A DNA stretch of 64,000 nucleotides, taken from positions 248,001 to 312,000 of the forward strand of contig CAVTTH010000001.1 of NCBI GenBank assembly GCA_963737545.1, given 5' to 3'. This document shows positions 8,168 through 16,027 of this stretch, one piece after another. The position numbers were made by a program, and so were the translations under genes. This DNA comes from CAVTTH01 sp963737545 (GTDB lineage: Bacteria > Verrucomicrobiota > Verrucomicrobiia > Chthoniobacterales > UBA10450). The notes under the pieces were generated by a model. That model was not told the DNA's origin and searched no databases. It saw nothing but the letters and a program-made list of their open reading frames with translations. Every line of letters begins with the position of its first letter. Position 1 is the first letter of the stretch.

Positions 8168-8878
8168 TCATTTCTTCTGCTCTTTTTCCTTCGGCGCAGC
8201 GGCAGCCGCGGCGGCGGCGGCTTCCGTTCCTTCCGGCTTCTTCTCGCGAATGACTTCCGGCCCAGCCGCGGCAGCTTCGGCCACTTCGGCGACCGGTTCT
8301 TCTTCCACGGTCGGAGCCAAAACTGAAAATGCGGTGAGATCGGGCGGCACTTTCGTCGTCACACCCGGCGGCAAAGAAATCTCACGGACGTGTATCGAGT
8401 CGCCGATATTCAGCGCGGAGACGTCGACGATAATGCGATCAGGCAGATCGCGCGGAAGGCATTCGATCTCGAGCGAACGCAAATTCTGCTCAAGCAGACC
8501 GCCAAAATTTTTCACGCCGTTTGCCGTGCCCGTCGCTTCCACCGGGACCTCCGCCTCGATCATTTCGTCCATCGAGACCGCGTGAAAATCGACGTGGAGA
8601 ACATGACCGCCAACCGGCGCATGTTGCACTTCCTGCACGAGCGCGAGACGGGACGCCTTCCCGCTTTCCCCGGCAATCTCCAGTTCGACGAGAATATTCT
8701 CGCCGGCGGAATGACTGAGAATCGCGCTGATGTCGCGTTTCGAAACCTGAAGCAATTCGGGCTTGGTTTTCGCTCCATAAATCACGGCGGGGATGGCGCC
8801 GCTCGCCTTGATCTTGCGCACGGCGGACCGTCCGATGCCCGTCCGTCGTTCTGCCGTAAGTTTAACCTGTGTAGCCAT
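8168..8878 (-). CDS. rplY: 50S ribosomal protein L25/general stress protein Ctc
   Basis: A 236-residue long-form L25 (TL5/CTC type), which binds 5S rRNA. The N-terminal L25 domain begins VKLTAERRTGIGRSAVRKIKASG and the C-terminal beta domain includes VPVEATGTANGVKNFGG and PDRIIVDVSALNIGDSIHV. The tail is unusual: a Glu/Ala-rich stretch with a run of nine alanines before PKEKEQKK, encoded by a GCC/GCG-rich tract. Such tails vary freely in this family. It lies 9 bases after prs. Confidence 0.95.
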   Translation of the reverse strand: MATQVKLTAERRTGIGRSAVRKIKASGAIPAVIYGAKTKPELLQVSKRDISAILSHSAGENILVELEIAGESGKASRLALVQEVQHAPVGGHVLHVDFHAVSMDEMIEAEVPVEATGTANGVKNFGGLLEQNLRSLEIECLPRDLPDRIIVDVSALNIGDSIHVREISLPPGVTTKVPPDLTAFSVLAPTVEEEPVAEVAEAAAAGPEVIREKKPEGTEAAAAAAAAAPKEKEQKK

Positions 8879-8887
8879 GTTGAAATT

Positions 8888-9850
8888 CTATTGAGTGCCG
8901 TTTTCGATTTTGAACAGCGACGAAACCGACTCGTCCCCATGAATTCGCTTCATGCCTTCACCGAGAAGCTCGGAGACGCAAAGCACCGTCGTGGAAAAAC
9001 CTTCCACCGGCCGCACAGGAGTGCTGTTCGTCGTAATCAATTCCTCGATTTTCGAATTTTGCAACCTCGGAATCGCCACATCGACGAGCACGGCGTGGGA
9101 AACTCCCGCGTAAATCTGTAAGGCGCCATGCTTTTTCAAAATTGTCGCCGCGGAGGCGAGCGTGCCGGCCGTCTCGGTCAAATCATCGACTAGGAGTACG
9201 TCACAGCCTTCAACGTCGCCAATGAGATAGAGAGCTTCTGTCTCCGTCGCGCTCTTCCGTTGCTTCGCCACAATGGCAAGGCTGGCGCCAAGCGCCTGGG
9301 CATAAGCGGACGCCATTTTCAGACCGCCGATATCGGGTGAAACGACGACCGTCTTTCGAGTTAATCTTTGACGAAGATACTTGATCAGGACAGGCATCGA
9401 ATAAAGGTGGTCGACCGGAATATCGAAAAATCCCTGTACCTGCTGTGCGTGCAGATCCATCGTCAGCACCCGGCTGACTCCGGCGGCGACAAGTAGATTG
9501 GCGACCAGCTTGGCCGTGATCGGCACTCGTGGCTGGTCTTTCCGATCTTGTCGTGCGTAACCAAAGAACGGAATCACCGCTGTAATGCGATCGGCGCTGG
9601 CACGACGCGCGGCATCCACCATGATAAGCAGCTCCATCAGATGTTCATTCGTCGGCGGGCAGGTCGGTTGAATCATGAAGACATCGCGGCCGCGGATATT
9701 TTCGTCGATCTTGACGTAGGTTTCCCCATCGGGGAACGAGCTAATCGTGGCCTGCCCGAGCGGCACGCCGAGATAATCGCAGATGCGCTGGGCCAATTCG
9801 CGATTGGCCGAGCCGCTAAAGACTTTCAGTTCGGGCTGGAGAGCAAACAT
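8888..9850 (-). CDS. prs: ribose-phosphate pyrophosphokinase
   Basis: A 320-residue PRPP synthetase, which transfers pyrophosphate from ATP to ribose 5-phosphate for nucleotide, His and Trp synthesis. Motifs include FSGSANRELAQRICDYLG, FPDGETYVKIDENIRGRD, DAARRASADRITAVIPFFGYARQDRK and the PRPP loop VDDLTETAGTLASAA. Length is standard. It is the first gene of the block, just downstream of a hairpin terminator that separates it from the small gene at 10.1 kb. Confidence 0.97.
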   Translation of the reverse strand: MFALQPELKVFSGSANRELAQRICDYLGVPLGQATISSFPDGETYVKIDENIRGRDVFMIQPTCPPTNEHLMELLIMVDAARRASADRITAVIPFFGYARQDRKDQPRVPITAKLVANLLVAAGVSRVLTMDLHAQQVQGFFDIPVDHLYSMPVLIKYLRQRLTRKTVVVSPDIGGLKMASAYAQALGASLAIVAKQRKSATETEALYLIGDVEGCDVLLVDDLTETAGTLASAATILKKHGALQIYAGVSHAVLVDVAIPRLQNSKIEELITTNSTPVRPVEGFSTTVLCVSELLGEGMKRIHGDESVSSLFKIENGTQ

Positions 9851-9917
9851 GGTTGCGGGGCGCTACCTTAGGCGCGCCCGAGCGACGTTGGCAATCGCTG
9901 ATTCTTTCGAGACACAC

Positions 9918-9952
9918 AAAAAGGGAGGCGACAGCTCGTGACCATCGCCTCC
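9918..9952 (-). terminator. rho-independent terminator between the 94-aa gene and prs
   Basis: Read on the minus strand, the arms GGAGGCGA (9952-9945) and TCGCCTCC (9931-9924) form an 8-bp stem. It is followed at once by C and a run of five T (9922-9918). The position fits termination of transcripts from the gene at 10120-10404 before prs. The loop is 13 bases, longer than usual. Confidence 0.65.
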
Positions 9953-10119
9953 GCTAAACCAAAACAACTAAGCTAATGAGACTTTTTTGTTCGTAACCGC
10001 GATCACATTCAGCCCGATCGACTACGGGCTACGAACGAGCCGCGACAGTTCTATTTCTTACCAAATTCGGGAGATTTCGTCTATAATTTTCATACGTGCC
10101 CGGTGTCGAGAACGCCTCG

Positions 10120-10404
10120 TTACGCGGTGAAACTTGCCCGCAACTTTTCCTTTTTCGCTTCGCAATCTTCCTGCAACCGGCGCAATTCGACGCCGAGCTG
10201 TTTTTCGAGCGATTCGAGGTCTTCGTATTTTCCCGCCAGGCGTGCTTTTTCGATTTCGCCCTTTAGGAAAAGCTCCTTTTCTGCAATCCGCGCTTTGTAG
10301 GTGGATTCGATTTCGGCAATCTGCTCTTTCTGCTTGTCCGTCAACGCAACACTCGGCGTCTTTTTTTCCAAGCGCTCCATCGCTAGTTCGTAGGCTGATT
10401 TCAT
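10120..10404 (-). CDS. small coiled-coil protein of unknown function
   Basis: A 94-residue charged protein. I use the ATG at 10402-10404, preceded by a purine-rich AGGAGCAGGAG that can serve as ribosome binding site; the open frame continues upstream only as non-coding sequence antisense to the HAD gene. The sequence is largely Lys/Glu/Arg/Leu and predicts a continuous coiled coil (residues 22-90, KQKEQIAEIESTYKARIAEKE...LEKQLGVELRRLQ). No membrane segment is seen. Similar short helical proteins are common hypotheticals; no function can be given. Confidence 0.75.
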   Translation of the reverse strand: MKSAYELAMERLEKKTPSVALTDKQKEQIAEIESTYKARIAEKELFLKGEIEKARLAGKYEDLESLEKQLGVELRRLQEDCEAKKEKLRASFTA

Positions 10405-10408
10405 TTTA

Positions 10409-10457
10409 CTCCTGCTCCTTCCTGCTCCTGCTCTTGATCGTGATCGCGATCGTCGTG
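10409..10457 (-). repeat. hexamer-periodic GAT/GAG array
   Basis: On the minus strand the sequence runs GATCGC-GATCAC-GATCAA-GAGCAG-GAGCAG and then breaks phase in GGAGCAGGAG before the ATG at 10404. A similar array lies next to the glcD-like start at 46.8 kb. Confidence 0.6.
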
Positions 10458-10512
10458 CTTTGAAACCGTTGCGGATTGCGTTTGCGAAAGCAATTCCTAA
10501 GTTAGCGCTCCC

Positions 10513-11292
10513 ATGCTCGCCAGAATCCGGCTTCTTAGCACTGATTTCGACGGTACCTTGGTCGCTCACGGTAGCGATCCGGTGCTCGATCGTAGATGCA
10601 TGCAATCGATCAAGGAACTTCAGGATGATGGTGCGCTCTGGGCGATTAACACCGGCCGTTCCGTCGACCTTCTCGAATCCGGTCTCACCGATTTCTCTTT
10701 TCCCTTTCGGCCCGATTTCATTCTCACGAGCGAGCGCGATATTTTTCGACCGACGGAAAACGGAGGCGCGTGGGAAGCTTTCGGAGATTGGAACGAACGC
10801 TGCGCCCGGGACCACTCGGAGCTTTTCAATTCAGCCTCGTCCGTTCTCGCGGAGGTAATCGATTTCGTGAATCAAAAAACAAAAGCCCGCGTTATTTACG
10901 AAGGGAACGGTCCCGCCGGCCTGATCGCTCAGAGCGAGGAGGAAATGGATGTTGTCACTCGCTTCATCGACGAGGCCCGCACCCAGCAACCGAAATTCAA
11001 TTACCAGCGGAACACGGTCTATCTGCGCTTTTGTCACTCCGATTATCACAAGGGCGCCGCGCTCTCCGAGTTGTCGCGCCTCTTGGAGATACCTCGCGAG
11101 CAAATCTTCGCTGCCGGCGATCATCACAATGACGTCTCGATGCTGGATGGCCGTTACGCGGCGCTCGCGGCCTGTCCGGCAAATGCGATCCCGGCAGTGA
11201 AGAAAGCGGTGCGTGATGCCGGTGGTTATGTCGCAACGAACGAATACGGAGCCGGCGTGCACGAGGCCTTGCGGCATTTCATTGGGCTGTAG
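10513..11292 (+). CDS. HAD family hydrolase (Cof-like phosphatase)
   Basis: A 259-residue HAD phosphatase of the Cof/type II cap group, which usually dephosphorylates sugar phosphates or similar small molecules. Motif I is STDFDGTL near residue 10 (nucleophile and acid/base Asp), motif II is the Thr in AINTGRS, and the late motifs are KGAALSELSRLLEIPREQIFAAGDHHNDVSML. No signal peptide is present. The stop TAG lies inside the arm of an inverted repeat shared with the convergent next gene. Confidence 0.92.
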   Translation: MLARIRLLSTDFDGTLVAHGSDPVLDRRCMQSIKELQDDGALWAINTGRSVDLLESGLTDFSFPFRPDFILTSERDIFRPTENGGAWEAFGDWNERCARDHSELFNSASSVLAEVIDFVNQKTKARVIYEGNGPAGLIAQSEEEMDVVTRFIDEARTQQPKFNYQRNTVYLRFCHSDYHKGAALSELSRLLEIPREQIFAAGDHHNDVSMLDGRYAALAACPANAIPAVKKAVRDAGGYVATNEYGAGVHEALRHFIGL

Positions 11293-11377
11293 CTGCCTCC
11301 GTCTCGGAGGCAGAGTCGCAAGTTCGTCGAGGCCGCGAAGATCTATCGTTCTGCCGCCGAGGACGGCGGCAGCTACA
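11288..11377. repeat. inverted repeat carrying both convergent stop codons
   Basis: Arms TGTAGCTGCC... (from 11288) and ...GGCAGCTACA (to 11377) are inverted copies, each itself palindromic (CCTCCGTCTCGGAGG at 11297-11311; GCCGCCGAGGACGGCGGC in the right arm). The TAG of the HAD gene (11290-11292) and the TAG of the minus-strand gene (11375-11373) both lie in the arms. Confidence 0.8.
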
Positions 11378-11870
11378 ACTTCAGCCGCGCCTCTTCGCTC
11401 AGAATCTCTTCCAGCGGCTGCCAATTCATGGCGCTATCCATCGCCTGGAAAACGCGCAAATAGATCGCTACAAACTCCGCAGGATATTTCCCGAGAAGAA
11501 CTGAGACAGCACCCGCGATTTTCTCTTTCGGAGGCGAGGCCGGGATATCTTCCACCATCCCGTTTTCGTCATGCGGAATTTCGAGCGCATCGAGAAAATC
11601 GCAGAGCATTGCTTTCTGCGACCCGAGCAACCAAGTGTGCATCAAGTGGGTCGCCACGCCGTCGCTGATTTTGCGCGAGAGAGCCGACTGCATCCAGGCG
11701 TTGCGCTCGCCGGGTGGTTTTCGTTCGATGAAAACGGCGCGCAAGTTACGTTGGTTGGCCAGCCCTTGGATCGCGGCTTTCAAGACCGGCCTTTCTTCTC
11801 TCTGGAGAAAACCAAAGATCTCGGCTGCAGTCGCCGGAGACATCTTCTCAAAAATCTCGTGCGCTTTCAT
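11373..11870 (-). CDS. conserved hypothetical protein (165 aa)
   Basis: I do not recognise this family. The protein is soluble, mostly helical, with no signal peptide or membrane segment. The first third (MSPATAAEIFGFLQREERPVLKAAIQGLANQRNLRAVFIERKP) resembles a small helical bundle, and the second includes IAGAVSVLLGKYPAEFVAIYLRVFQAM. The start overlaps the stop of the upstream membrane-protein gene by 4 bases (ATGA), so the two are translationally coupled and may act together. Confidence 0.8.
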   Translation of the reverse strand: MKAHEIFEKMSPATAAEIFGFLQREERPVLKAAIQGLANQRNLRAVFIERKPPGERNAWMQSALSRKISDGVATHLMHTWLLGSQKAMLCDFLDALEIPHDENGMVEDIPASPPKEKIAGAVSVLLGKYPAEFVAIYLRVFQAMDSAMNWQPLEEILSEEARLKL

Positions 11871-12619
11871 GCTCTCGGCGATGCGGCTACGGAAAGTGCC
11901 GGCGGCGCATCGGCTTCGATTTTCCCCGCGAAACGGTTCGTCATATAAGTAAGCAACAGTACCCAGAAAGTGAGCGCGAGACTGAAAAGCGGGAACTGCA
12001 AGGCCAGCGGGACCGAATAGATGACTGCAACGAGCGGGATCCAGACCGCCCAGGTAGCCAGCAGCGTTGGCACAATTTTATCGCGATAATGGTCCCAGGT
12101 CAGGGCGCGCCGCACCGACAACCATGAAATGCGCGTGTTTTTCCATTCGTAAACGAGAACTTCGGCAGGCGCGGCAACGAACGGATTATAGCCAAACATG
12201 TCGACGCAAACCTTTGCGATCACGACAGGCCATGTCACCACGTCGCCGAATCCGGCCGCCATCCCGCGATACATGAGATCGACCAAAATTCCGTCGATGC
12301 CCCACGTCGGAATGGTAAAGGCGAGATTGCGCATATTCTGCATGCGCGGCCGCCCCTTTTGAAAAAAACAGATGACGAATAGCTCGGGGAGCACAGCACC
12401 AGCGGCGATCGCCGCCACGATTACAAACACGATGCCATGCTGTTGTTTGGATTCGGCCAGACGATTCAGGGCAGCTGCGGCAGCCGGACTGACGTAATAT
12501 GCGACGAGAAGCGCGATCATCGCCGCCTGCAAAATGAACGCGGGTACAGCATTCGCGCGCGCTGCTTGCCAACCCAGTGCAAGCGGAGTGCGATTTGCTT
12601 TGTCGGAAGCGATCAACAT
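11867..12619 (-). CDS. multi-spanning membrane protein of unknown function
   Basis: A 250-residue integral membrane protein with about five or six hydrophobic segments (for example FILQAAMIALLVAYYVS, GIVFVIVAAIAAGAVLPELF, VPTLLATWAVWIPLVAVIYS, FPLFSLALTFWVLLLTYMT). The Mpv17/PMP22-like ending is suggestive (WPVWQ-type spacing is not clear), so I leave it unnamed. Its first 16 or so codons (MLIASDKANRTP) fall in a direct repeat whose other copy lies beyond hicAB at 13.25 kb. It is coupled to the 165-aa gene downstream. Confidence 0.8.
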   Translation of the reverse strand: MLIASDKANRTPLALGWQAARANAVPAFILQAAMIALLVAYYVSPAAAAALNRLAESKQQHGIVFVIVAAIAAGAVLPELFVICFFQKGRPRMQNMRNLAFTIPTWGIDGILVDLMYRGMAAGFGDVVTWPVVIAKVCVDMFGYNPFVAAPAEVLVYEWKNTRISWLSVRRALTWDHYRDKIVPTLLATWAVWIPLVAVIYSVPLALQFPLFSLALTFWVLLLTYMTNRFAGKIEADAPPALSVAASPRA

Positions 12620-12690
12620 CGCCGCAAGCTGCCGTGCGACGAATTGTGAGCAAGCTCAATTCTCTTTGCCTGTTACCTGAATCGCACAGC
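12578..12690. repeat. direct repeat, copy A, left of hicAB
   Basis: About 113 bases matching 13248-13360 at roughly 80 percent by eye, including shared blocks such as CGATCAACATCGCCGCAAGC and GCTCAATTCTCTTTGCC. The repeat spans the first codons of the membrane-protein gene (minus strand) and its upstream region. A further short block (GAAGGACCTCG) recurs after both copies. Confidence 0.85.
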
Positions 12691-12766
12691 CTTCCGGCAC
12701 GTCTTAATCGACGACGCAGGGTTTGCTTGCTGGAAGGACCTCGGGTTGCGATCATCTCCGCAAGAT

Positions 12767-12967
12767 ATGCCGCGTAAGATTCGTCAATTGATTGCCGATC
12801 TTGAAGCGGGCGGATTTCAAATTGGGCCTGGCGGCAAGGGATCGCATCGCAAGTTTCGCCACCCTCGGTTCGCTGGCTCAGTAATTCTTAGTGGAAAAGA
12901 AGGCGACGACGCGCTTCCTTATCAAGAGAAGCAGGTGCGGAACGCCTTGCGGGATGTGCGCAAATGA
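12767..12967 (+). CDS. hicA: type II toxin HicA family
   Basis: A 66-residue HicA-like toxin, an mRNA interferase with a double-stranded RNA-binding-like fold. The start ATG (12767) gives MPRKIRQLIADLEAGGFQI, and the catalytic His lies in GGKGSHRKFRHP, the standard GSHxxF pattern. Length is typical. Its stop overlaps the hicB start by 4 bases. The pair lies between two copies of a direct repeat, consistent with acquisition as a cassette. Confidence 0.93.
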   Translation: MPRKIRQLIADLEAGGFQIGPGGKGSHRKFRHPRFAGSVILSGKEGDDALPYQEKQVRNALRDVRK

Positions 12968-13200
12968 AAACGGAAGATCAATATCTAAAGTTTGTTCGCT
13001 GGAGCGATGACGACGCTGCCTACGTCGGTTACTGCCCTGACTTATTTCCATGGGGAGCCGTGTGTCACGGTCACGATGAGGAACAGACATATCGAGAACT
13101 TCGGGAAATGGTGCGAAGGGAAATCGAAGAACTCGTGAGCGCGGGGAAGGAACTTCCCGCGCCCGTGACTCGTCCGATGCGAGAGCCGGCCGGCGTGTGA
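12964..13200 (+). CDS. hicB: HicB family antitoxin (short form)
   Basis: A 78-residue HicB antitoxin that should bind and neutralise HicA. It has the partly degraded RNase H-like fold: LKFVRWSDDDAAYVGYCPDLFPWGAVCHGHDEEQTYRELREMVRREIEELVSAGKELPAP. There is no separate DNA-binding domain at the C-terminus, which many longer HicB proteins have, so repression of the operon may rely on another protein or be weak. It is coupled to hicA by an ATGA overlap. Confidence 0.92.
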   Translation: MKTEDQYLKFVRWSDDDAAYVGYCPDLFPWGAVCHGHDEEQTYRELREMVRREIEELVSAGKELPAPVTRPMREPAGV

Positions 13201-13247
13201 CGAGCGCGGTCTTGTGGTGTCCACCTCGGTCATCCCCGGAACCAGGT

Positions 13248-13360
13248 GAGCACGGAGTGCGCTTTGTTTTGTGCGAAGCGATCAACATCGCCGCAAGCTG
13301 CCGTGCAGCGATGTGTCAGCACGCTCAATTCTCTTTGCCCGTCATCCTGAATCGCGCAGA
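13248..13360. repeat. direct repeat, copy B, right of hicAB
   Basis: Second copy of the repeat at 12578-12690. On the minus strand it still encodes MLIASHKTKRTP, matching the first codons of the membrane-protein gene, but no gene body follows; hicB lies there instead. Confidence 0.85.
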
Positions 13361-13460
13361 CGATGAAGGACCTCGCCGTTGCAACTTGCGACACTCGATC
13401 AATCGAACGCGTGGGCTCCAGCTGAGAGCTTTTTCGCCGTCTACGCGACTCAGGATGACA
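13340..13460. repeat. diverged TCATCCTGA inverted repeat upstream of rlmN
   Basis: The arms CGTCATCCTGAATCGC (13340-13355) and GCGACTCAGGATGACA (13445-13460) are inverted copies with one or two mismatches. The core and the inner GAAGGACCTC match the element at 6648-6745. The left arm overlaps direct repeat copy B. Confidence 0.7.
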
Positions 13461-13481
13461 AGCTTGTCTCGGAGCGCTTTG

Positions 13482-14615
13482 ATGAATCAACCCCCTGACG
13501 TAACTTCGAACGTGCAGACGGCCGCTAAACCATCGATCCGATCGCTTCTCCTGGAAGAGATCGCAGCGCATCTGGCCACGACGAATGAGCGTCGGTATCG
13601 AGCAAAGCAAATCGCGGATTGGTTGTACCGGGCGCGTGTCCCTTCCTTCGACGCGATGAGCGATTTACCGCGCGAACTGCGCGCGCGCCTGGCGGAGGAG
13701 TTTTCGCTGGCTCAATTGGAAACGGCCCGCGTGCTCGGATCGGAGGATACGACGCAAAAATTCCTGTTCCGCCTAACCGATGGCAGCCTGATCGAATCGG
13801 TCCTGATCCCGGCGTCGCCCGCGCTCTACAGCCAGCGTTCCGATCGGCGGACGATCTGCGTTTCAACCCAGGTCGGCTGCGCTTACGGCTGTAAGTTCTG
13901 CGCCAGCGGCCTCGACGGTTGGACGCGTAATCTGAAGGCGGACGAAATCGTGGATCAACTGCTCGCCGTGGAAGCGGAAAGCGGAGAGAAGATCGATAAT
14001 GTCGTTTTCATGGGAATGGGCGAGCCGCTGGCCAATTTCGCAAACGTCATGCGCGCAATCCGAATCATCAATGCGCCCTGGGGACTGGGAATTGGCGCAC
14101 GCCACATCACGGTTTCGACAAGCGGTCTGGCACCTCAGATTCGCGAACTGGCGCAGGAATCGCTACAAGTGCGTCTGGCCGTTTCCCTGCACGGCGCGAC
14201 GGATTCAGTGCGAAATCAGATCATGCCGGTCAACCGCAAGTACAATCTGGCGACCCTGCTCGAAGCATGTGCCGATTACGTCGCCCGAAAGAGGAAGCAT
14301 ATCTTTTTTGAATATATCCTCATCAAAGGCGTCAACGACACTGACGAACAAGCGCATGAGTTGGCAAAGATTGCCAAGCGCATTTCAGCGAAGATTAATT
14401 TGATTCCTTACAACACTGTCGAAGGCCTGTCTTGGGTACGCCCCCCAAACACGCGACAAGAACAGTTTCTCCGCATCCTGCGCAGCGCGGGAATCGTGGC
14501 CACGCTGCGCCGCGAAAAGGGCCACGACATCGAGGCCGCCTGCGGTCAACTGCGCTTGCAGACGAAGCGGGAGGAGTTCGTTTCACCTGCAGCGGCAGTC
14601 TCTGACCGATGCTGA
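13482..14615 (+). CDS. rlmN: 23S rRNA (adenine(2503)-C(2))-methyltransferase RlmN
   Basis: A 377-residue radical SAM methyltransferase acting on A2503 of 23S rRNA and often on A37 of some tRNAs. I start at the ATG at 13482, since upstream sequence in frame is repeat DNA. The cluster motif is C-AYG-C-KF-C in QVGCAYGCKFCASGLDG. VVFMGMGEPLANF, SVSLHGATDSVRNQIMPVNRKY and the methyl-carrying Cys in EAACGQLRLQ near the C-terminus all fit RlmN. Length is normal. Confidence 0.96.
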   Translation: MNQPPDVTSNVQTAAKPSIRSLLLEEIAAHLATTNERRYRAKQIADWLYRARVPSFDAMSDLPRELRARLAEEFSLAQLETARVLGSEDTTQKFLFRLTDGSLIESVLIPASPALYSQRSDRRTICVSTQVGCAYGCKFCASGLDGWTRNLKADEIVDQLLAVEAESGEKIDNVVFMGMGEPLANFANVMRAIRIINAPWGLGIGARHITVSTSGLAPQIRELAQESLQVRLAVSLHGATDSVRNQIMPVNRKYNLATLLEACADYVARKRKHIFFEYILIKGVNDTDEQAHELAKIAKRISAKINLIPYNTVEGLSWVRPPNTRQEQFLRILRSAGIVATLRREKGHDIEAACGQLRLQTKREEFVSPAAAVSDRC

Positions 14616-14633
14616 CACCGAACCAGAATGCCA

Positions 14634-14652
14634 CGGCGGTCAGAGACCGCCG
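14634..14652. repeat. REP-like perfect palindrome
   Basis: CGGCGGTC-AGA-GACCGCCG, 8-bp arms around 3 bases, in the short gap after rlmN. A partial second copy (CGGCAGTCTCTGACCG) lies at 14592-14607, inside the 3' end of rlmN. Confidence 0.65.
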
Positions 14653-14705
14653 CCACAGTGCAAAACTTTTTTGCGCGCCTGCTGAAGCTGGCCCAGATTG
14701 AAATC

Positions 14706-15374
14706 ATGCCTGGCTACGAACACGAGTCCGGTGGCGCCTGGGACGAGTACGACTGGGAACGCTTTCTCCAGCAGCAGGACCACAAGACGGAAAGGTACAT
14801 GGAGTTGCTGGAAAAATATTTGGACGATCCACAGCGGGACCAGATCATCGCGCGAGAAATGGGCTGGTCGCAATTACTCGATGGGAAGGAGTGGAGCGAT
14901 GAAGTCGATGCCCTGCTCGACGAGGAATCGCGCGGAGGCGAGAGCGACGATCAGGCGCAGTGCGTGTCGCAATTCATGTCCTCCCCGGAGAATTTTGAGG
15001 ACCACAGCCTTTATCGCGCGGCTTTTGCCCTAACCATTTGGATCGATCAACTTTTCGATTCGGATGCGTCGCTTCAAAATGAACCATCGGCGGTCAAGCT
15101 GGCGACTCATTCGGCCCTGGCCAGCGCGAAGCTGGCCGCCGCCCTGAGCGATGATGATGTGGACGAAATCGGAATGACGATCGCCTATTTGAAGCGCGCT
15201 TTGAAGGCGATCACCGTTTCAATGGAGGCGGGAGCCGCACTCCAGGCAGAGAAGCGAATCACCGGCCTGCAACATTCGGCGCTGCAACAGCGGCTTTTCC
15301 AAGTGCGCGACGGCATTATTACTCTGATGGGAGAGTATCGCGGAGAGTGGCGGCGCCGCTTCGGCAGCAGATAG
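14706..15374 (+). CDS. conserved hypothetical acidic protein (222 aa)
   Basis: Unrecognised. I use the ATG at 14706; an upstream GTG-like extension to 14628 lies in palindromic repeat DNA. The protein is acidic in its first half (WDEYDWERFLQQQDHKTERYMELLEKYLDD) and helical in the second (VDEIGMTIAYLKRALKAITVSMEAG). There is no signal peptide or membrane segment. It sits 41 bases before the ECF sigma gene on the same strand. No function can be inferred. Confidence 0.75.
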   Translation: MPGYEHESGGAWDEYDWERFLQQQDHKTERYMELLEKYLDDPQRDQIIAREMGWSQLLDGKEWSDEVDALLDEESRGGESDDQAQCVSQFMSSPENFEDHSLYRAAFALTIWIDQLFDSDASLQNEPSAVKLATHSALASAKLAAALSDDDVDEIGMTIAYLKRALKAITVSMEAGAALQAEKRITGLQHSALQQRLFQVRDGIITLMGEYRGEWRRRFGSR

Positions 15375-15415
15375 CACAAAGCTGTTGAATGAATTAGGCG
15401 TTGCTCCGTCTAACT

Positions 15416-16027
15416 ATGCAAACGGAAGCGACTCCGGCTCAAGCCGATGTGTCGGAGCTGGAACTCGTCACACAGTGCCAGGCCGGCGACACGCGGGCTT
15501 TTGACCAGCTGGTTAGTCGTTACCGAACGCGGGTTTTTGGTATGATTTACAATATGGTGCGCAACGAGCAGGACGCCTGGGACCTTGCTCAAGATAGTTT
15601 TGTGAAGGCGTGGTCGTCGATCGGTCGGTTCCGCGCCAAGTCGTCTTTCTACACCTGGCTCTACCGGATTGTGATGAACGTGACCATCGATTGGCTGCGG
15701 AAGAAGCAGGTCAAAGGAACCGGGACGGAGTTCGACGATTCGGTGCAACTACGAGAAATCGATCCGGCCGCGCGGACGTCGCCGAAATCGGAGGCGCTGC
15801 CGCACGAGCGCATGGAACGCGACGAGATTCGGGCGCGAATTGATGCCGCGATTGCCCAGCTCTCGCCCGAACACCGCGCCGTCATTTTGATGAAGGAAAC
15901 CGAGGGCATGCAATATCACGAGATCGCCGAAGCGCTTGATTGCTCTATCGGAACGGTCATGTCGCGTCTTTTCTACGCACGAAAGAAGCTGCAGAATTCG
16001 CTACGAGATGTTTATGAAAACGTTTGA
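15416..16027 (+). CDS. ECF-type RNA polymerase sigma factor
   Basis: A 203-residue extracytoplasmic-function sigma factor. Region 2 is complete (FDQLVSRYRTRVFGMIYNMVRNEQDAWDLAQDSFVKAW...FYTWLYRIVMNVTIDWLRKK) and region 4 carries the helix-turn-helix (LSPEHRAVILMKETEGMQYHEIAEALDCSIGTVMSRLFYARKKL). The start is the ATG at 15416. Its 3' end overlaps the following gene by 14 bases, an arrangement typical of sigma/anti-sigma pairs. It belongs to the RpoE/SigW-like group, whose members answer envelope stress; the signal here is unknown. Confidence 0.94.
   Translation: MQTEATPAQADVSELELVTQCQAGDTRAFDQLVSRYRTRVFGMIYNMVRNEQDAWDLAQDSFVKAWSSIGRFRAKSSFYTWLYRIVMNVTIDWLRKKQVKGTGTEFDDSVQLREIDPAARTSPKSEALPHERMERDEIRARIDAAIAQLSPEHRAVILMKETEGMQYHEIAEALDCSIGTVMSRLFYARKKLQNSLRDVYENV

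Noticed and set aside
10058..10087. Plus-strand promoter with TATAAT at 10082
   Set aside because: The -35 match (TTACCA, 18-base spacing) is poor and no plus-strand gene follows for over 400 bases.
10120..10815. 231-residue version of the small coiled-coil protein
   Set aside because: The upstream part is antisense to the HAD gene and has no coiled-coil or other family character; the internal ATG at 10404 has a good purine-rich leader.
13197..13481. N-terminal extension of RlmN to 472 residues
   Set aside because: The extra frame covers the direct repeat and the TCATCCTGA element; the ATG at 13482 gives normal RlmN length.
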